A stretch of 64,000 nucleotides of DNA from Citrobacter europaeus (GCA_020099315.1 CP083650.1:4650001-4714000); one strand, 5' to 3'. Counted from the first letter of the stretch, positions 44,575 to 53,919 are shown. Program-made: numbers and translations. The notes: a model not told the origin generated them from the sequence alone.

Positions 44575-45314
44575 CAGGGCTGGAAATCCGGACCAATCGT
44601 ATCAATAGCATCGGTACAGATACAGTCCACTCCCCAGCGTAGCAGTTCCGCCGCGCGCTGGGGTCGGTTGACGGTATACACCAGTATCCGTAGCCCCGCG
44701 TCGCGCAGCGCATCCACGCGAGCTTCATCCAGCAGCTTGTGATTAAGATGAATAGAGACGCAGCCAAGCCGCGTTGTCAGCTCACGCCAGTCTTCGCGCC
44801 ATTCATCCAGCAGCAAACCTCTCGGCAGTTCAGGCGCCGCCTGCTGCGCCGCTTCAAGCGCATCAATTTCAAAGGATGACAACAGTGGTGGCGTCATTTC
44901 CGCCCACAGTTCCCGCGCGGCCAGCGCCACGACTTTGCCGGTTAAGGTTCCGGTGCCGGTTGTGGGTTTAATTTCAATATTCGCCATCATACCGTGCTGA
45001 CGGCAGCGCTCGGCCACTTGCGAGAGCAGCGGCAGCGGTTCACCTTTAAACTCACCGCTAAACCAGCCGCCGGCGTCCACGCGCAATAAATCCTGCCAGT
45101 TCAGCTCGCCTGCCACGCCCCAGCCGTTACTGGTTCGCTCCAGGTTGTCGTCATGCAGCAAGAAGATCTCACCGTCTTTCGACAATTTAGCGTCAAACTC
45201 GATCATGGTATGCCCGTATCGCGCCCCCACGTCGATCGCCGCCAGGGTGTTTTCCGGTGCCAGCTTACCGCCGCCACGATGGGCGACAATATGGGGGTAA
45301 GGCCAGTAACTCAT
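44571..45314 (-). CDS. ugpQ: Glycerophosphodiester phosphodiesterase UgpQ
   Basis: A 247-residue cytoplasmic GDPD enzyme that splits glycerophosphodiesters to glycerol-3-phosphate and an alcohol, acting on substrates brought in by UgpBAEC. Catalytic motifs are intact: IVAHRGGGKLAPENT (His, Arg, Glu), EFDAKLSKDG and FLLHDDNLERTS (second His). The internal segment ANIEIKPT gives further metal ligands. Length equals E. coli UgpQ (247 aa). It is the last gene of the operon and overlaps ugpC by 4 bases. Its 3' end overlaps the end of convergent yhhA. Confidence 0.96.
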   Translation of the reverse strand: MSYWPYPHIVAHRGGGKLAPENTLAAIDVGARYGHTMIEFDAKLSKDGEIFLLHDDNLERTSNGWGVAGELNWQDLLRVDAGGWFSGEFKGEPLPLLSQVAERCRQHGMMANIEIKPTTGTGTLTGKVVALAARELWAEMTPPLLSSFEIDALEAAQQAAPELPRGLLLDEWREDWRELTTRLGCVSIHLNHKLLDEARVDALRDAGLRILVYTVNRPQRAAELLRWGVDCICTDAIDTIGPDFQPC

Positions 45315-46381
45315 ACGCGTTGTCCTGTTTCGCCATCAAAAAGATGCAGATGATTTTCTGGCAGATGCAGCCACAGCGTGCTGCCTGCCGTCGGGCGATG
45401 CTGATGCGCCAGTCGCACCACCAGCTTTTGCTCACCCCAACGTCCATGTGCCAGGTTATCCGCTCCCAGCATTTCCAGCGTGTCGACAACCAGCGGCACG
45501 CCGCCTTCGGCCTGCGAGCTTAGCGCAATATGCTCCGGGCGGATACCCAGCGTCATATTACGCCCACCAGACACTCTGGTGCTTCTGCCGATCGGCAACG
45601 TCATACCGTCGTCAAGCTCAAAATGGGTACCCGCGGCGCTGATGCGCCCGTCCAGCAGGTTCATCGCCGGGCTGCCGATAAAACTCGCCACAAAGCGGCT
45701 GGCTGGTTTTTCATACACCTCAACCGGCGTACCTACCTGCTCGGCAATGCCTTTGTTCATCACCATCACCCGCTGGGCGAGCGTCATCGCTTCAACCTGA
45801 TCGTGCGTCACGTACAGCGAAGTGGTTTTCAGGCGGCGATGCAGATGTTGTAACTCGAGACGCATCTGTACGCGCAGCTTGGCATCGAGATTGGAAAGCG
45901 GTTCATCAAACAGGAATACCGCCGGGTCGCGGACAATCGCCCGCCCCATCGCCACGCGCTGGCGCTGTCCGCCGGAAAGCTCGCGCGGACGACGCTTGAG
46001 CAGTTCACCCAGCTCAAGAATACGCGCCGCCTCTTTCACCCGTTCGGCAATATGCTCCTTACCCATCCCGCGGATTTTCAGCCCCCAGGCCATGTTTTCT
46101 TCCACGCTCATATGCGGGTAGAGCGCGTAGTTCTGAAAGACCATCGCAATGCCGCGATCCTTCGGCTCCATCTCGGTAACGCGCTTATTATCAATCCAGA
46201 TATCGCCGCCGCTCACCCGCTCAAGCCCGGCCACCATCCGCAGTAGCGTAGATTTGCCGCAGCCAGATGGCCCGACCATGACGATAAATTCCCCGTCCGC
46301 GACGTCCAGCGTCAGCGGTTTAATCACCTGGGTTTTGCCGTCCCAGCTTTTGGTTACCGCCTGTAGTTTGAGTCCTGCCAT
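45311..46381 (-). CDS. ugpC: sn-Glycerol-3-phosphate ABC transporter ATPase UgpC
   Basis: A 356-residue ATPase subunit of the UgpBAEC importer. Walker A is GPSGCGKST near residues 36-44, the signature is LSGGQRQRVAMGRAI, and Walker B is AVFLFDEPLSNLD. A C-terminal regulatory domain of the MalK type follows (SPAMNLLDGR, LGIRPEHIALSS). UgpC and MalK are close enough to replace each other in E. coli. Four codons upstream would also be open, but the ATG at 46381 gives the E. coli length. It lies one base after ugpE and overlaps ugpQ by four. Confidence 0.96.
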   Translation of the reverse strand: MAGLKLQAVTKSWDGKTQVIKPLTLDVADGEFIVMVGPSGCGKSTLLRMVAGLERVSGGDIWIDNKRVTEMEPKDRGIAMVFQNYALYPHMSVEENMAWGLKIRGMGKEHIAERVKEAARILELGELLKRRPRELSGGQRQRVAMGRAIVRDPAVFLFDEPLSNLDAKLRVQMRLELQHLHRRLKTTSLYVTHDQVEAMTLAQRVMVMNKGIAEQVGTPVEVYEKPASRFVASFIGSPAMNLLDGRISAAGTHFELDDGMTLPIGRSTRVSGGRNMTLGIRPEHIALSSQAEGGVPLVVDTLEMLGADNLAHGRWGEQKLVVRLAHQHRPTAGSTLWLHLPENHLHLFDGETGQRV

Positions 46382-46382
46382 T

Positions 46383-47228
46383 TTATTTCTCACTGTCCAC
46401 TAAACCACGTACAAACGCGCGCTGCATGGCTAACACGATGATTACCGGAGGGATAAGCGTTAGCAGCATGGCTGCCATTACCTGATTCCATTGGGTGGTG
46501 CCTTCACCGGTGGCAATCATGCCTTTGATACCCGCCACTGCAGTGCCCAAATTGACGTCGGTAATAATTAACAACGGCCACAGATACTGGTTCCAGCCGT
46601 AGATAAAGGTGATAACGAACAGCGCCGCCAGGTTGGTTTTTGACAGCGGTAGTACGATATCGCGGAAAAAACGCATCGGTGACGCACCGTCAATACGCGC
46701 CGCCTCAACCAGTTCATCCGACAGGGTCATAAAGAACTGCCGAAACAAGAAGGTCGCAGTAGCCGATGCCATCAACGGCAGCGTCAGACCCGCATAGCTG
46801 TCGAGCATTTTCAGGTTGGCAATAACCTCCACCGTCGGGAAAATACGCACCTCAACCGGCAGCATCAGGGTGATAAAAATCATCCAGAAGAACAGGTTGC
46901 GCAGCGGAAAACGGAACCAGACGATGGCGAATGCGGAGAGCATAGAAACGGTGATTTTGCCTACCGTAATACTGAACGCCATAATGAAACTGTTGAGCAT
47001 CATCAGCCAGAACGGCGCGCTATTGACGCCCACGCCGTTGACCCAGATGTATTTCATGTTTTCCAGTAGCTGTGTGCCGGGCACCAGCGTCATCGGCGTT
47101 TCAAACACCGCTTTGTTGTCCAGCGTCGCCGCGACAAACGCAACGTACAGCGGAAACAGGATCACCATGATCCCCATAATCAACATGGCATGGCTGAATA
47201 TTGTCAGCCCACGACGGTTCTCAATCAT
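46383..47228 (-). CDS. ugpE: sn-Glycerol-3-phosphate ABC permease UgpE
   Basis: A 281-residue inner-membrane permease with six spans. The EAA loop that docks on the ATPase is VEAARIDGASPMRFFRDIVLPLS, followed by VITFIYGWNQYLWPLLI. It pairs with UgpA to form the channel. Its start overlaps the ugpA stop codon by 4 bases (ATGA type), so the two are coupled. Length equals E. coli UgpE. Regulation follows ugpB, the first gene of the operon. Confidence 0.96.
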   Translation of the reverse strand: MIENRRGLTIFSHAMLIMGIMVILFPLYVAFVAATLDNKAVFETPMTLVPGTQLLENMKYIWVNGVGVNSAPFWLMMLNSFIMAFSITVGKITVSMLSAFAIVWFRFPLRNLFFWMIFITLMLPVEVRIFPTVEVIANLKMLDSYAGLTLPLMASATATFLFRQFFMTLSDELVEAARIDGASPMRFFRDIVLPLSKTNLAALFVITFIYGWNQYLWPLLIITDVNLGTAVAGIKGMIATGEGTTQWNQVMAAMLLTLIPPVIIVLAMQRAFVRGLVDSEK

Positions 47229-48112
47229 TGGTAACGCACCTTACTTTCCACATAGCGGAACTGCACCACCGTCAAAATAATGACCAGGAACATCAGCACC
47301 ACCGATTGCGCGGCCGAAGCGGAGAGATCCAGCCCAACAAACCCTTCGCGATAGATCTTATAAATCAACGTAGTGGTCGCCTGTACCGGGCCACCCGCCG
47401 TGGCGGCATCGATCACCGGGAAAGTATCAAAGAAGGCATAAACCAGATTCACCACCAGCAGAAAGAAGCTGACCGGGGCTATCAGCGGCAACGCCAGCTT
47501 AAAGAAGCGGCGAACCGGCCCTGCGCCATCAATCGCGGCGGCCTCAATCAGCGACCGCGGAATAGACTGCAGTGCGGCAAAGAAGAACAGGAAGTTGTAA
47601 CTAATCTGCTTCCAGACCGACGCAAACACCACCAGGAACATCGCCTGACCGCTGTTTTGCGCATGGTTCCAGTCATAGCCAAACTCACCGAGAAAATGGG
47701 TAATCAGTCCGCGTCCTGGGTTAAACAGGAAGATCCACAATACGGCGGCGACGGCGGGCGCGACGGCATAAGGCAACAGCATCAGCGTCTGGTAAAAACG
47801 ACTGCCACGCACCACGTAATTCACCAGCGCCGCAAAAAACAACGACACCAGCAGACCGCTTACCGTGACGAACGTACTGAACTTAATGGTGGTCCAGAAC
47901 GAATCAAGGTAGTACGGGTCATGAAACAGCGCGACAAAGTTCTCCAGTCCGACAAACTGGCTGGAAAGACCAAACGGATCAACGGATTGCAACGAATACC
48001 ACAGCGCTTCACCGGCGGGCCAGATAAAGAAAATAACGGTGATAACCAGCTGCGGAGCCACCAGCAAATAGGGAAGCCAACGCGAGCGGAATACCGGACG
48101 GGATGAAGACAT
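47225..48112 (-). CDS. ugpA: sn-Glycerol-3-phosphate ABC permease UgpA
   Basis: A 295-residue inner-membrane permease, partner of UgpE. The N-terminal stretch RWLPYLLVAPQLVITVIFFI forms the first span. The EAA loop is IEAAAIDGAGPVRRFFKLAL, followed by PLIAPVSFFLLVVNLVYAFF. Length equals E. coli UgpA. It is separated from ugpB by about 100 bp that hold a BIME, a common way to lower expression of membrane genes relative to the binding protein. Confidence 0.96.
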   Translation of the reverse strand: MSSSRPVFRSRWLPYLLVAPQLVITVIFFIWPAGEALWYSLQSVDPFGLSSQFVGLENFVALFHDPYYLDSFWTTIKFSTFVTVSGLLVSLFFAALVNYVVRGSRFYQTLMLLPYAVAPAVAAVLWIFLFNPGRGLITHFLGEFGYDWNHAQNSGQAMFLVVFASVWKQISYNFLFFFAALQSIPRSLIEAAAIDGAGPVRRFFKLALPLIAPVSFFLLVVNLVYAFFDTFPVIDAATAGGPVQATTTLIYKIYREGFVGLDLSASAAQSVVLMFLVIILTVVQFRYVESKVRYQ

Positions 48113-48130
48113 GTAGACTTTTCCTGGAAG

Positions 48131-48206
48131 GTGCCGGATGGCGGTGCAGGCACCTTATCCGGCCTACAAACGCTGTAGGCCTGATAAGCGCAGCGCCATC
48201 AGGCAC
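48131..48206. repeat. BIME between ugpB and ugpA
   Basis: Two opposed REP-type palindromes (GCCGGATGGCGG...CTTATCCGGCCTAC and GTAGGCCTGATAAGCG...GCCATCAGGC) sit in the transcribed gap. They may stabilise the upstream ugpB mRNA. Confidence 0.8.
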
Positions 48207-48214
48207 TTATACAC

Positions 48215-49531
48215 TTAAGACTTGGTCGATTGCTCAAAACGACGCAGTAACTGATTGCCACGTTCAACGGCGGTATCCAACGCCTGCTGCGGGGTTTTCT
48301 TCCCGGTCCAGACGCTTTCCAGCTCTTCATCCACGATAGTGCGGATCTGCGGCATGTTGCCCAGACGCAGCCCTTTGGTGAACGGCAACGGCGGCTTGTT
48401 CAGCATCTGGCGAGTGGCGATATCAGCCCCTGGGTTCTTATCATAGAAGCCCTGCTCGCGGGTCAGGTCGTAGGCAGCAGTGGTGATGGGCAGATAGCCG
48501 GTCTTCTGGTGCCATTCGGCAGCAATTTCAGGCTTCGCCAGGAAGTTGAGGAACTGCGCCACGCCTTCGTAAGTTGCTTTGTCTTTACCCTGCATAACCC
48601 ACAGGCTGGCCCCACCGATAATCGCATTCTGCGGTGCGCCCTTCACGTCGGCATCGTACGGCATCATTCCGACGCCATAGTTGAATTTAGCGTAGTGACG
48701 GATGTCAGCCAGAGAACCAGAAGAGGCGGTGGTAATGGCACAATCCCCGTTATAGAACTTCTCGGTGGACTCATCTTTACGCCCAAAGTAGCTGAAATCC
48801 CCTTTTTTGTTCAGCTCTTCCAGCAGGGCGATATGTTTCACCTGTTCCGGTTTATTGAACTCCAGCACCGCGTCAGTACCGTCAAAACCGTTGTTTTTGG
48901 TTGCTACCGGCAGACCGTTCCAGGCGCTGAAGTTTTCAATCTGAATCCATCCCTGCCAGCCGCTGGCGTAACCGCACTTCATTCCTGCGGCTTTCAGCTT
49001 CGCGGTGTATTCCGCCAGATCCTGCCAGGTTTTCGGCGGCTGCTCCGGGTCTAAACCGGCTTTTTTGAAGGCATCTTTGTTGTAGTACAGCACCGGAGTG
49101 GAGCTGTTAAACGGCTGGGAGAGCAAGTGCCCACTTTTAGAGTCGGTGTAGTAACCGGAAACGGTCGGTACGAACTGAGACTCATCGAAGTTAATGCCGG
49201 CCTCTTTGAAGACTTCATAGACCGGTTTAATGGCTTTCGAGGCCATCATTGTTGCCGTACCCACTTCATAAACCTGCAGCAGCGCAGGCGCGTTTCCGGT
49301 ACGGAAGGCGGCAATACCTGCGCTCAGGCTTTGCTCGTAGTTGCCTTTGTACTGCGGAACAATTTTGTAGTCGGGATTGGCGGCATTAAAACGTTGCGCC
49401 AGTGAGTCAACTTCTTTACCCAGTTCGCCTTCCATTGAGTGCCAGAACGGGATAGTGGTGACCGCCAGTGCCTGACCTGCAAATGCCAGGCTAAGTGCCA
49501 GTCCTAAAGCTGTATGTCGTAACGATATCAT
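48215..49531 (-). CDS. ugpB: sn-Glycerol-3-phosphate-binding protein UgpB
   Basis: A 438-residue periplasmic binding protein with a signal peptide (MISLRHTALGLALSLAFAGQ, cut after ALA). It captures glycerol-3-phosphate and glycerophosphodiesters, such as glycerophosphocholine, for UgpAEC. Family segments include TTIPFWHSMEGELGKEVDSL and ALLQVYEVGTATMMASKAIK. It shows the fold of extracellular solute-binding proteins group 1. Length equals E. coli UgpB (438 aa). It leads the ugpBAECQ operon. A Pho-box-like stretch lies 60-80 bp ahead of the start codon. Confidence 0.96.
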   Translation of the reverse strand: MISLRHTALGLALSLAFAGQALAVTTIPFWHSMEGELGKEVDSLAQRFNAANPDYKIVPQYKGNYEQSLSAGIAAFRTGNAPALLQVYEVGTATMMASKAIKPVYEVFKEAGINFDESQFVPTVSGYYTDSKSGHLLSQPFNSSTPVLYYNKDAFKKAGLDPEQPPKTWQDLAEYTAKLKAAGMKCGYASGWQGWIQIENFSAWNGLPVATKNNGFDGTDAVLEFNKPEQVKHIALLEELNKKGDFSYFGRKDESTEKFYNGDCAITTASSGSLADIRHYAKFNYGVGMMPYDADVKGAPQNAIIGGASLWVMQGKDKATYEGVAQFLNFLAKPEIAAEWHQKTGYLPITTAAYDLTREQGFYDKNPGADIATRQMLNKPPLPFTKGLRLGNMPQIRTIVDEELESVWTGKKTPQQALDTAVERGNQLLRRFEQSTKS

Positions 49532-49590
49532 CGGTTATCTCTCTTGTTGTGCCGGATGCGCGATATCACGCGTTTTATGCTCGCGGGGGT

Positions 49591-49613
49591 AACATGACAT
49601 GCTCGAATGACAG
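49591..49613 (-). promoter_or_regulatory. Pho-box-like repeats upstream of ugpB
   Basis: On the minus strand CTGTCATTCGAGCATGTCAT contains two copies of TGTCAT. The spacing is not the ideal 11 bp. In E. coli ugpB is driven by PhoB under phosphate starvation. The rest of the gap to the next gene (49614-49779) is AT-rich with one degenerate REP. Confidence 0.5.
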
Positions 49614-49779
49614 AAAAATAACTTTTTTATTACAAAAAAAAGATAGTAAGGCGACAAACAGATGGCAAGGCGGTGAAAGCGTAGTGACAGGAAAATGCGG
49701 GGTGGTGCACAACAAAGCCGGATAGCGCTATGTCTTACCCGACCAGGATGATGTTATCTGTTACTGCCAGCAAGGAACA

Positions 49780-50061
49780 TTAATCTTTACGCCCGCGTCG
49801 TTCATATTCATTCTGTAAACGCTGCTGTTCACGCCGCTCGCGTTCGCGCTGGATATCCGATTTCTCATCTTCCCAGCCCGGACATACTGAGCTGGTGAAG
49901 ACTTCGCAGGGCGAGTTGGACTGCGCTAACGGGTTGTCCGGTTTCTCTTCCCAGATTGATGGGTCGCGCGGGTCGAACGCTGGCGGCGCTGAGGCCAGGG
50001 TATTTAATGAAAGCGTCAAAAACAAACTACCAATCATCATGCAGGTACCTGAACGAATCAT
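49780..50061 (-). CDS. Unrecognised small exported protein, 93 aa
   Basis: I do not recognise this gene. The ATG at 50061 is preceded by GGAGAAAGG, a good ribosome site, whereas a longer frame upstream lacks one. The product starts MIRSGTCMMIGSLFLTLSLN, a probable signal peptide ending near ASA. The mature part is proline- and aspartate-rich (PAFDPRDPSIWEEKPDNPLA) with two cysteines (SPCEVFTSSVCPGW). A strongly charged C-terminal helix (QRERERREQQRLQNEYERRG) follows. It is probably periplasmic. It lies between ugpB and livF, both on the same strand, and it is not part of either operon as far as I can see. Confidence 0.7.
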   Translation of the reverse strand: MIRSGTCMMIGSLFLTLSLNTLASAPPAFDPRDPSIWEEKPDNPLAQSNSPCEVFTSSVCPGWEDEKSDIQRERERREQQRLQNEYERRGRKD

Positions 50062-50119
50062 CCTTTCTCCATGTTCATTTTTATTATTGATAACTATTCT
50101 CAATAATAACATAGAGCAA

Positions 50120-50145
50120 TAAAAAGGGGCCACAGCGGGCCCCTT
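50120..50145 (-). terminator. Intrinsic terminator after livF
   Basis: On the minus strand AAGGGGCC and GGCCCCTT-type arms with the loop CGCTGT form a strong stem, followed by five T residues and ATT. It closes the livKHMGF operon, just after the livF stop codon. Confidence 0.85.
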
Positions 50146-50162
50146 GTCTATTCAGAGAATGG

Positions 50163-50876
50163 TTAACCGCCCAGATACGCGCTGCGCACCGCTTCGTTAG
50201 CCAGTAACGCATCACCGGTGTCTTCCAGCACCACATGACCGTTTTCCAGCACGTAGCCGCGATCGGCGAGCTTCAGTGCCTGGTTAGCGTTCTGTTCAAC
50301 GAGGAAGATGGTCATCCCCTGCTCGCGCAACTGCTCGATGGTGTTAAAAATCTGCTGGATGATAATCGGTGCCAGACCCAGCGACGGTTCATCAAGCAGT
50401 AGCAGCCTCGGCTGGCTCATCAGCGCACGACCTATCGCCAGCATCTGTTGTTCACCGCCGGACATCGTTCCCGCACGCTGAATTCGACGCTCATGCAGGC
50501 GAGGAAACAGGTCATACACCCATTTGATGCGTTCCTGAAACTGGTCCTTTTCGGCAAAGAAGCCGCCCATCGCCAGGTTCTCTTCGACCGTCATGCGGGA
50601 AAACACGCGACGCCCTTCCGGAACAATCGCGACCGCTTCGCGCATGATTTTCGCCGTCTGCCAGTCGGTAATGTCTTTACCATCAAAGACAATTCGCCCG
50701 CTGGTCGCACGCGGATCGCCGCATAACGTACCGAGCAGCGTGGTTTTTCCCGCGCCGTTGGCGCCAATCAGGGTAACGATTTCACCCTGGTTGATATACA
50801 AGCTGACATCGTGCAGCGCCTGTATCTTGCCGTAGTGGGCGCTGACTTTGTCGAACGATAACATCACGTTATCCAT
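50163..50876 (-). CDS. livF: Branched-chain amino acid ABC ATPase LivF
   Basis: A 237-residue ATPase of the LIV-I and LS importers. Walker A is GANGAGKTTLL near residues 37-47, the signature MSGGEQQMLAIGRAL, Walker B LLLLDEPSLGLAP, and the H-loop FLVEQNANQAL. It forms a heterodimer with LivG. Six more codons upstream are open, but the ATG at 50876 gives the family start and length (237 aa). It is the last gene of livKHMGF, 17 bases after livG. Confidence 0.95.
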   Translation of the reverse strand: MDNVMLSFDKVSAHYGKIQALHDVSLYINQGEIVTLIGANGAGKTTLLGTLCGDPRATSGRIVFDGKDITDWQTAKIMREAVAIVPEGRRVFSRMTVEENLAMGGFFAEKDQFQERIKWVYDLFPRLHERRIQRAGTMSGGEQQMLAIGRALMSQPRLLLLDEPSLGLAPIIIQQIFNTIEQLREQGMTIFLVEQNANQALKLADRGYVLENGHVVLEDTGDALLANEAVRSAYLGG

Positions 50877-50893
50877 ATTATGCCTCGCCCCCA

Positions 50894-51661
50894 TTATGCT
50901 TCTCCTAAATAGGCGCGGATAACATCCGGGTTATTACGAATCTGTTCCGGCGTCCCGTTCGCCAGCGGCGTGCCCTGGTTCACCACGTAAATACGGTCGG
51001 AAATCCCCATCACCAGCTTCATATCGTGCTCAATCAACAAAATGGTAGTGTTGTGATGGTTACGCAGTTCAGCAATCAGCTCGTCCAATTCTTTGGTCTC
51101 TTTCGGATTGAGGCCTGCGGCGGGTTCGTCGAGCATCAGGATTTCCGGCTGGGTCACCATGCAGCGGGCAATCTCCAGACGGCGCTGATCGCCGTAGGCC
51201 AGGTTACTGGCCTGCCGGTTGGCATGCTCCAGCAAACCAATACGCGCAAGCCAGGTGGCGGCGCGATCCAACGCTTCACTCTGCGCGCGACGGAACGACG
51301 GAGTTTTCAACAGACCGGAGAAGACACCGGTTTTCAGCTGCTGATGTTGCGCCACCAGCAGGTTTTCAATCACCGTCATTTCGCGAAACAGACGCACGTG
51401 CTGGAAAGTACGCACCACGCCCATACGCGCAATTTGCTGGCCCGGCAGCCCTTCCAGATGCTGGTCGCGCAGCTTAATCGTGCCGCCTGTCGGTTTATAA
51501 AAACCGGTCAGACAGTTAAAGACCGTGGTTTTCCCCGCGCCGTTTGGCCCGATTAACGAGACGATTTCCTGCGGACGCAGTTCCAGCTCAACGTTGTTTA
51601 CCGCCAGCAGACCGCCGAAGCGCATCATCAGGCCGTTAACGGATAATAATGGCTGACTCAT
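50894..51661 (-). CDS. livG: Branched-chain amino acid ABC ATPase LivG
   Basis: A 255-residue ATPase subunit, partner of LivF. Walker A is GPNGAGKTTVFNCLTGFYKP, the signature is the YGDQRRLEIARC variant usual for LivG, and Walker B EILMLDEPAAGLNP, with H-loop LLIEHDMKLV. The C-terminus has the BCA_ABC_TP_C extension (GTPEQIRNNPDVIRAYLGEA). Length equals E. coli LivG. It overlaps the livM stop by 4 bases. Confidence 0.96.
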   Translation of the reverse strand: MSQPLLSVNGLMMRFGGLLAVNNVELELRPQEIVSLIGPNGAGKTTVFNCLTGFYKPTGGTIKLRDQHLEGLPGQQIARMGVVRTFQHVRLFREMTVIENLLVAQHQQLKTGVFSGLLKTPSFRRAQSEALDRAATWLARIGLLEHANRQASNLAYGDQRRLEIARCMVTQPEILMLDEPAAGLNPKETKELDELIAELRNHHNTTILLIEHDMKLVMGISDRIYVVNQGTPLANGTPEQIRNNPDVIRAYLGEA

Positions 51662-52935
51662 GCCTGCTCTCCTTTCGCTTCCCCGTTTTTCAGCTTCAAC
51701 TGCGGACGGGTCATCGGCAACAAGCCCTGCGGACGCCAGATCATCATCAGTACCATTAAACCACCCAGCATTAACATGCTGTATTCGTTGAAATCACGCA
51801 TTAGCTCACGTGACACCACCAGCAGGATAGCCGCGAGGATCACCGCAAACTGTGAGCCCATTCCGCCCAGTACCACAATCGCCAGCACAAAGGCCGACTC
51901 GGCAAAGGTGAACGATTCCGGGCTGACAAAACCCTGGCGCGCAGCAAACAGCGTACCGGCAAAACCCGCGAACGCAGCGCTGATGGTAAAGGCGGTCAGC
52001 TTGATGCGCGTAGGGTTTAAGCCCAGCGAGCGACAGGCAATTTCATCTTCACGCAGCGCTTCCCACGCACGGCCCAACGGCATACGCAGTAGACGGTTGA
52101 TGACAAACAGCGAGAAGACCACCAGCAGCAGCGCCACCAGATAGAGGAAAATGACGCGGTCAGACGGATCGTACTTCACATTAAAGAAGTTGCTGAAAGT
52201 ATCCCAGCCGCCTTCACGGGCGGTACGGCTGAACTCCAGACCGAAAAAGGTGGGTTTCGGGATCTGGCTGATACCATTTGGGCCACCGGTCACTTCGGTG
52301 TTGTTGAGCAGCAGGATACGGACGATTTCGCCGAAGCCTAACGTCACAATAGCCAGATAATCACCGCGCAGGCGCAGTACCGGGAAGCCGAGCAGGAAGC
52401 CCGCAGCAGCGGAAACCAGCCCTGCCAGCGGCAGACAGGTCCAGAAGCCGAGTCCGTAATAATGGTTCAGCAGTGCGAAGGTGTAAGCGCCGATGGCATA
52501 GAAGCCGCCGTAGCCCAGCACCAGCAGGCCGGAAAGCCCCACTACCACGTTTAAGCCGAGGCCGAGGATGATATAAATCATCGTCAGCGTGGCGATATCC
52601 ACCGTTCCGCGCGACACCATAAACGGCCACGCCACGGCAATCACCAGCAGCGCCACCAGGAACAGCTTCTGTTTAACGGTGGAGCCATCAATCGCCGGCA
52701 GAATAAACTTCGGTCCGGAGACGCTCTTCAGCCCCTTCTGGAAAGCAGGACGCAACAGTTGAAAGAGAAAGACCACGCCAGTGCCGATAAATACCCACTG
52801 CCAGCGGATATCCGCAGCGGTATCCACCACCAGTTTGGTGCCGTCAAGTTCCAGTTGAACGCCCATAAAGACGCCCGCCAGAATGAAGAACATAGCGGCG
52901 GAAAGCAGCGCCATTGCAAAATGCATCGGTTTCAT
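51658..52935 (-). CDS. livM: Branched-chain amino acid ABC permease LivM
   Basis: A 425-residue inner-membrane permease with about ten spans. The N-terminal extension with two extra spans is typical of LivM. The core has GLSGLLVLGYGGFYAIGAYT and FGEIVRILLLNNTEVTGGPN, and AWEALREDEIACRSLGLNPT is the ATPase-docking loop. It works with LivH as the channel for leucine, isoleucine and valine. Length equals E. coli LivM (425 aa). It overlaps livH by four bases and livG by four. Confidence 0.96.
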   Translation of the reverse strand: MKPMHFAMALLSAAMFFILAGVFMGVQLELDGTKLVVDTAADIRWQWVFIGTGVVFLFQLLRPAFQKGLKSVSGPKFILPAIDGSTVKQKLFLVALLVIAVAWPFMVSRGTVDIATLTMIYIILGLGLNVVVGLSGLLVLGYGGFYAIGAYTFALLNHYYGLGFWTCLPLAGLVSAAAGFLLGFPVLRLRGDYLAIVTLGFGEIVRILLLNNTEVTGGPNGISQIPKPTFFGLEFSRTAREGGWDTFSNFFNVKYDPSDRVIFLYLVALLLVVFSLFVINRLLRMPLGRAWEALREDEIACRSLGLNPTRIKLTAFTISAAFAGFAGTLFAARQGFVSPESFTFAESAFVLAIVVLGGMGSQFAVILAAILLVVSRELMRDFNEYSMLMLGGLMVLMMIWRPQGLLPMTRPQLKLKNGEAKGEQA

Positions 52936-53858
52936 ACTTTCTCTACCTCCGGGCGACCCAGAATACCGGTCGGCATCACCAGCAGCACCAGAATCAGCAG
53001 CGCGAACGACACCACGTCTTTGTATTCGGTACTCAGATAAGCAGAGGAGAGCGCTTCGGCGACGCCCAGAATCAGGCCGCCGATCATCGCGCCAGGAATA
53101 CTGCCAATACCGCCCAGTACCGCCGCGGTAAAGGCCTTCATCCCGGCCATAAAGCCGATGTACGGGTTAATTACCCCGTAGAACTGACCGAGCAGTACGC
53201 CCGCTACCGCCGCCATTGCCGCGCCAATCACAAAGGTCAGCGCAATCACGCGATCGGTGTTAATACCGAGCAGGCTGGCCATCTTCAGATCTTCCGCGCA
53301 GGCACGACAGGCGCGACCCATACGCGAATAGCGGATGAAAATCGTCAGCGCCAGCATCGCCAGGAAGGTTACAATCCAGATAACCAACTGCATGGTGGTG
53401 ATAGACGCAGAGAAGTTTTCGCTACTGCCGATAGTCCACTGGCCGTTGAACAGGCTGGGCAGCGCCACATCACGCGAACCTTCGGTGAGGCTGACGTAGT
53501 TTTGCAGGAAGATAGACATCCCGATGGCGGAAATCAGCGCAATCAGGCGCTTGGAGCTGCGCACGGGCCGATACGCCACGCGTTCAATACTCCAACCGTA
53601 GGCGCTGGCAATCACAATCGCGCCGACGAAACCCGCCGCGACCAGTAGCCAACTGGAATCAATACCCATCATCATTAGCGCAGCGATGATCATAAAGGAA
53701 ACATAGCTGCCGATCATATACACCTCGCCGTGGGCGAAGTTGATCATGCCGATAATGCCGTACACCATCGTGTAACCGATAGCGATCAGCGCGTAGGTGC
53801 TTCCCAGCGTGACGCCGTTAAACATCTGCTGCAAGAAATAGAGGAACTGCTCGGACAT
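52932..53858 (-). CDS. livH: Branched-chain amino acid ABC permease LivH
   Basis: A 308-residue inner-membrane permease with eight predicted spans. Landmarks are GVTLGSTYALIAIGYTMVYG near the N-terminus and GRACRACAEDLKMASLLGIN, the docking loop, near residues 175-195. GFMAGMKAFTAAVLGGIGSI lies in the C-terminal half. It pairs with LivM in both the LIV-I (LivJ) and LS (LivK) systems. Length equals E. coli LivH (308 aa). It lies 61 bp after livK and overlaps livM by four bases. Confidence 0.96.
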   Translation of the reverse strand: MSEQFLYFLQQMFNGVTLGSTYALIAIGYTMVYGIIGMINFAHGEVYMIGSYVSFMIIAALMMMGIDSSWLLVAAGFVGAIVIASAYGWSIERVAYRPVRSSKRLIALISAIGMSIFLQNYVSLTEGSRDVALPSLFNGQWTIGSSENFSASITTMQLVIWIVTFLAMLALTIFIRYSRMGRACRACAEDLKMASLLGINTDRVIALTFVIGAAMAAVAGVLLGQFYGVINPYIGFMAGMKAFTAAVLGGIGSIPGAMIGGLILGVAEALSSAYLSTEYKDVVSFALLILVLLVMPTGILGRPEVEKV

Positions 53859-53919
53859 AAGGTAACCTTTCTTAACCCGCCCGTTTTGTACGGGCGGTGG
53901 GATAACTCGTCTTCAGCGA

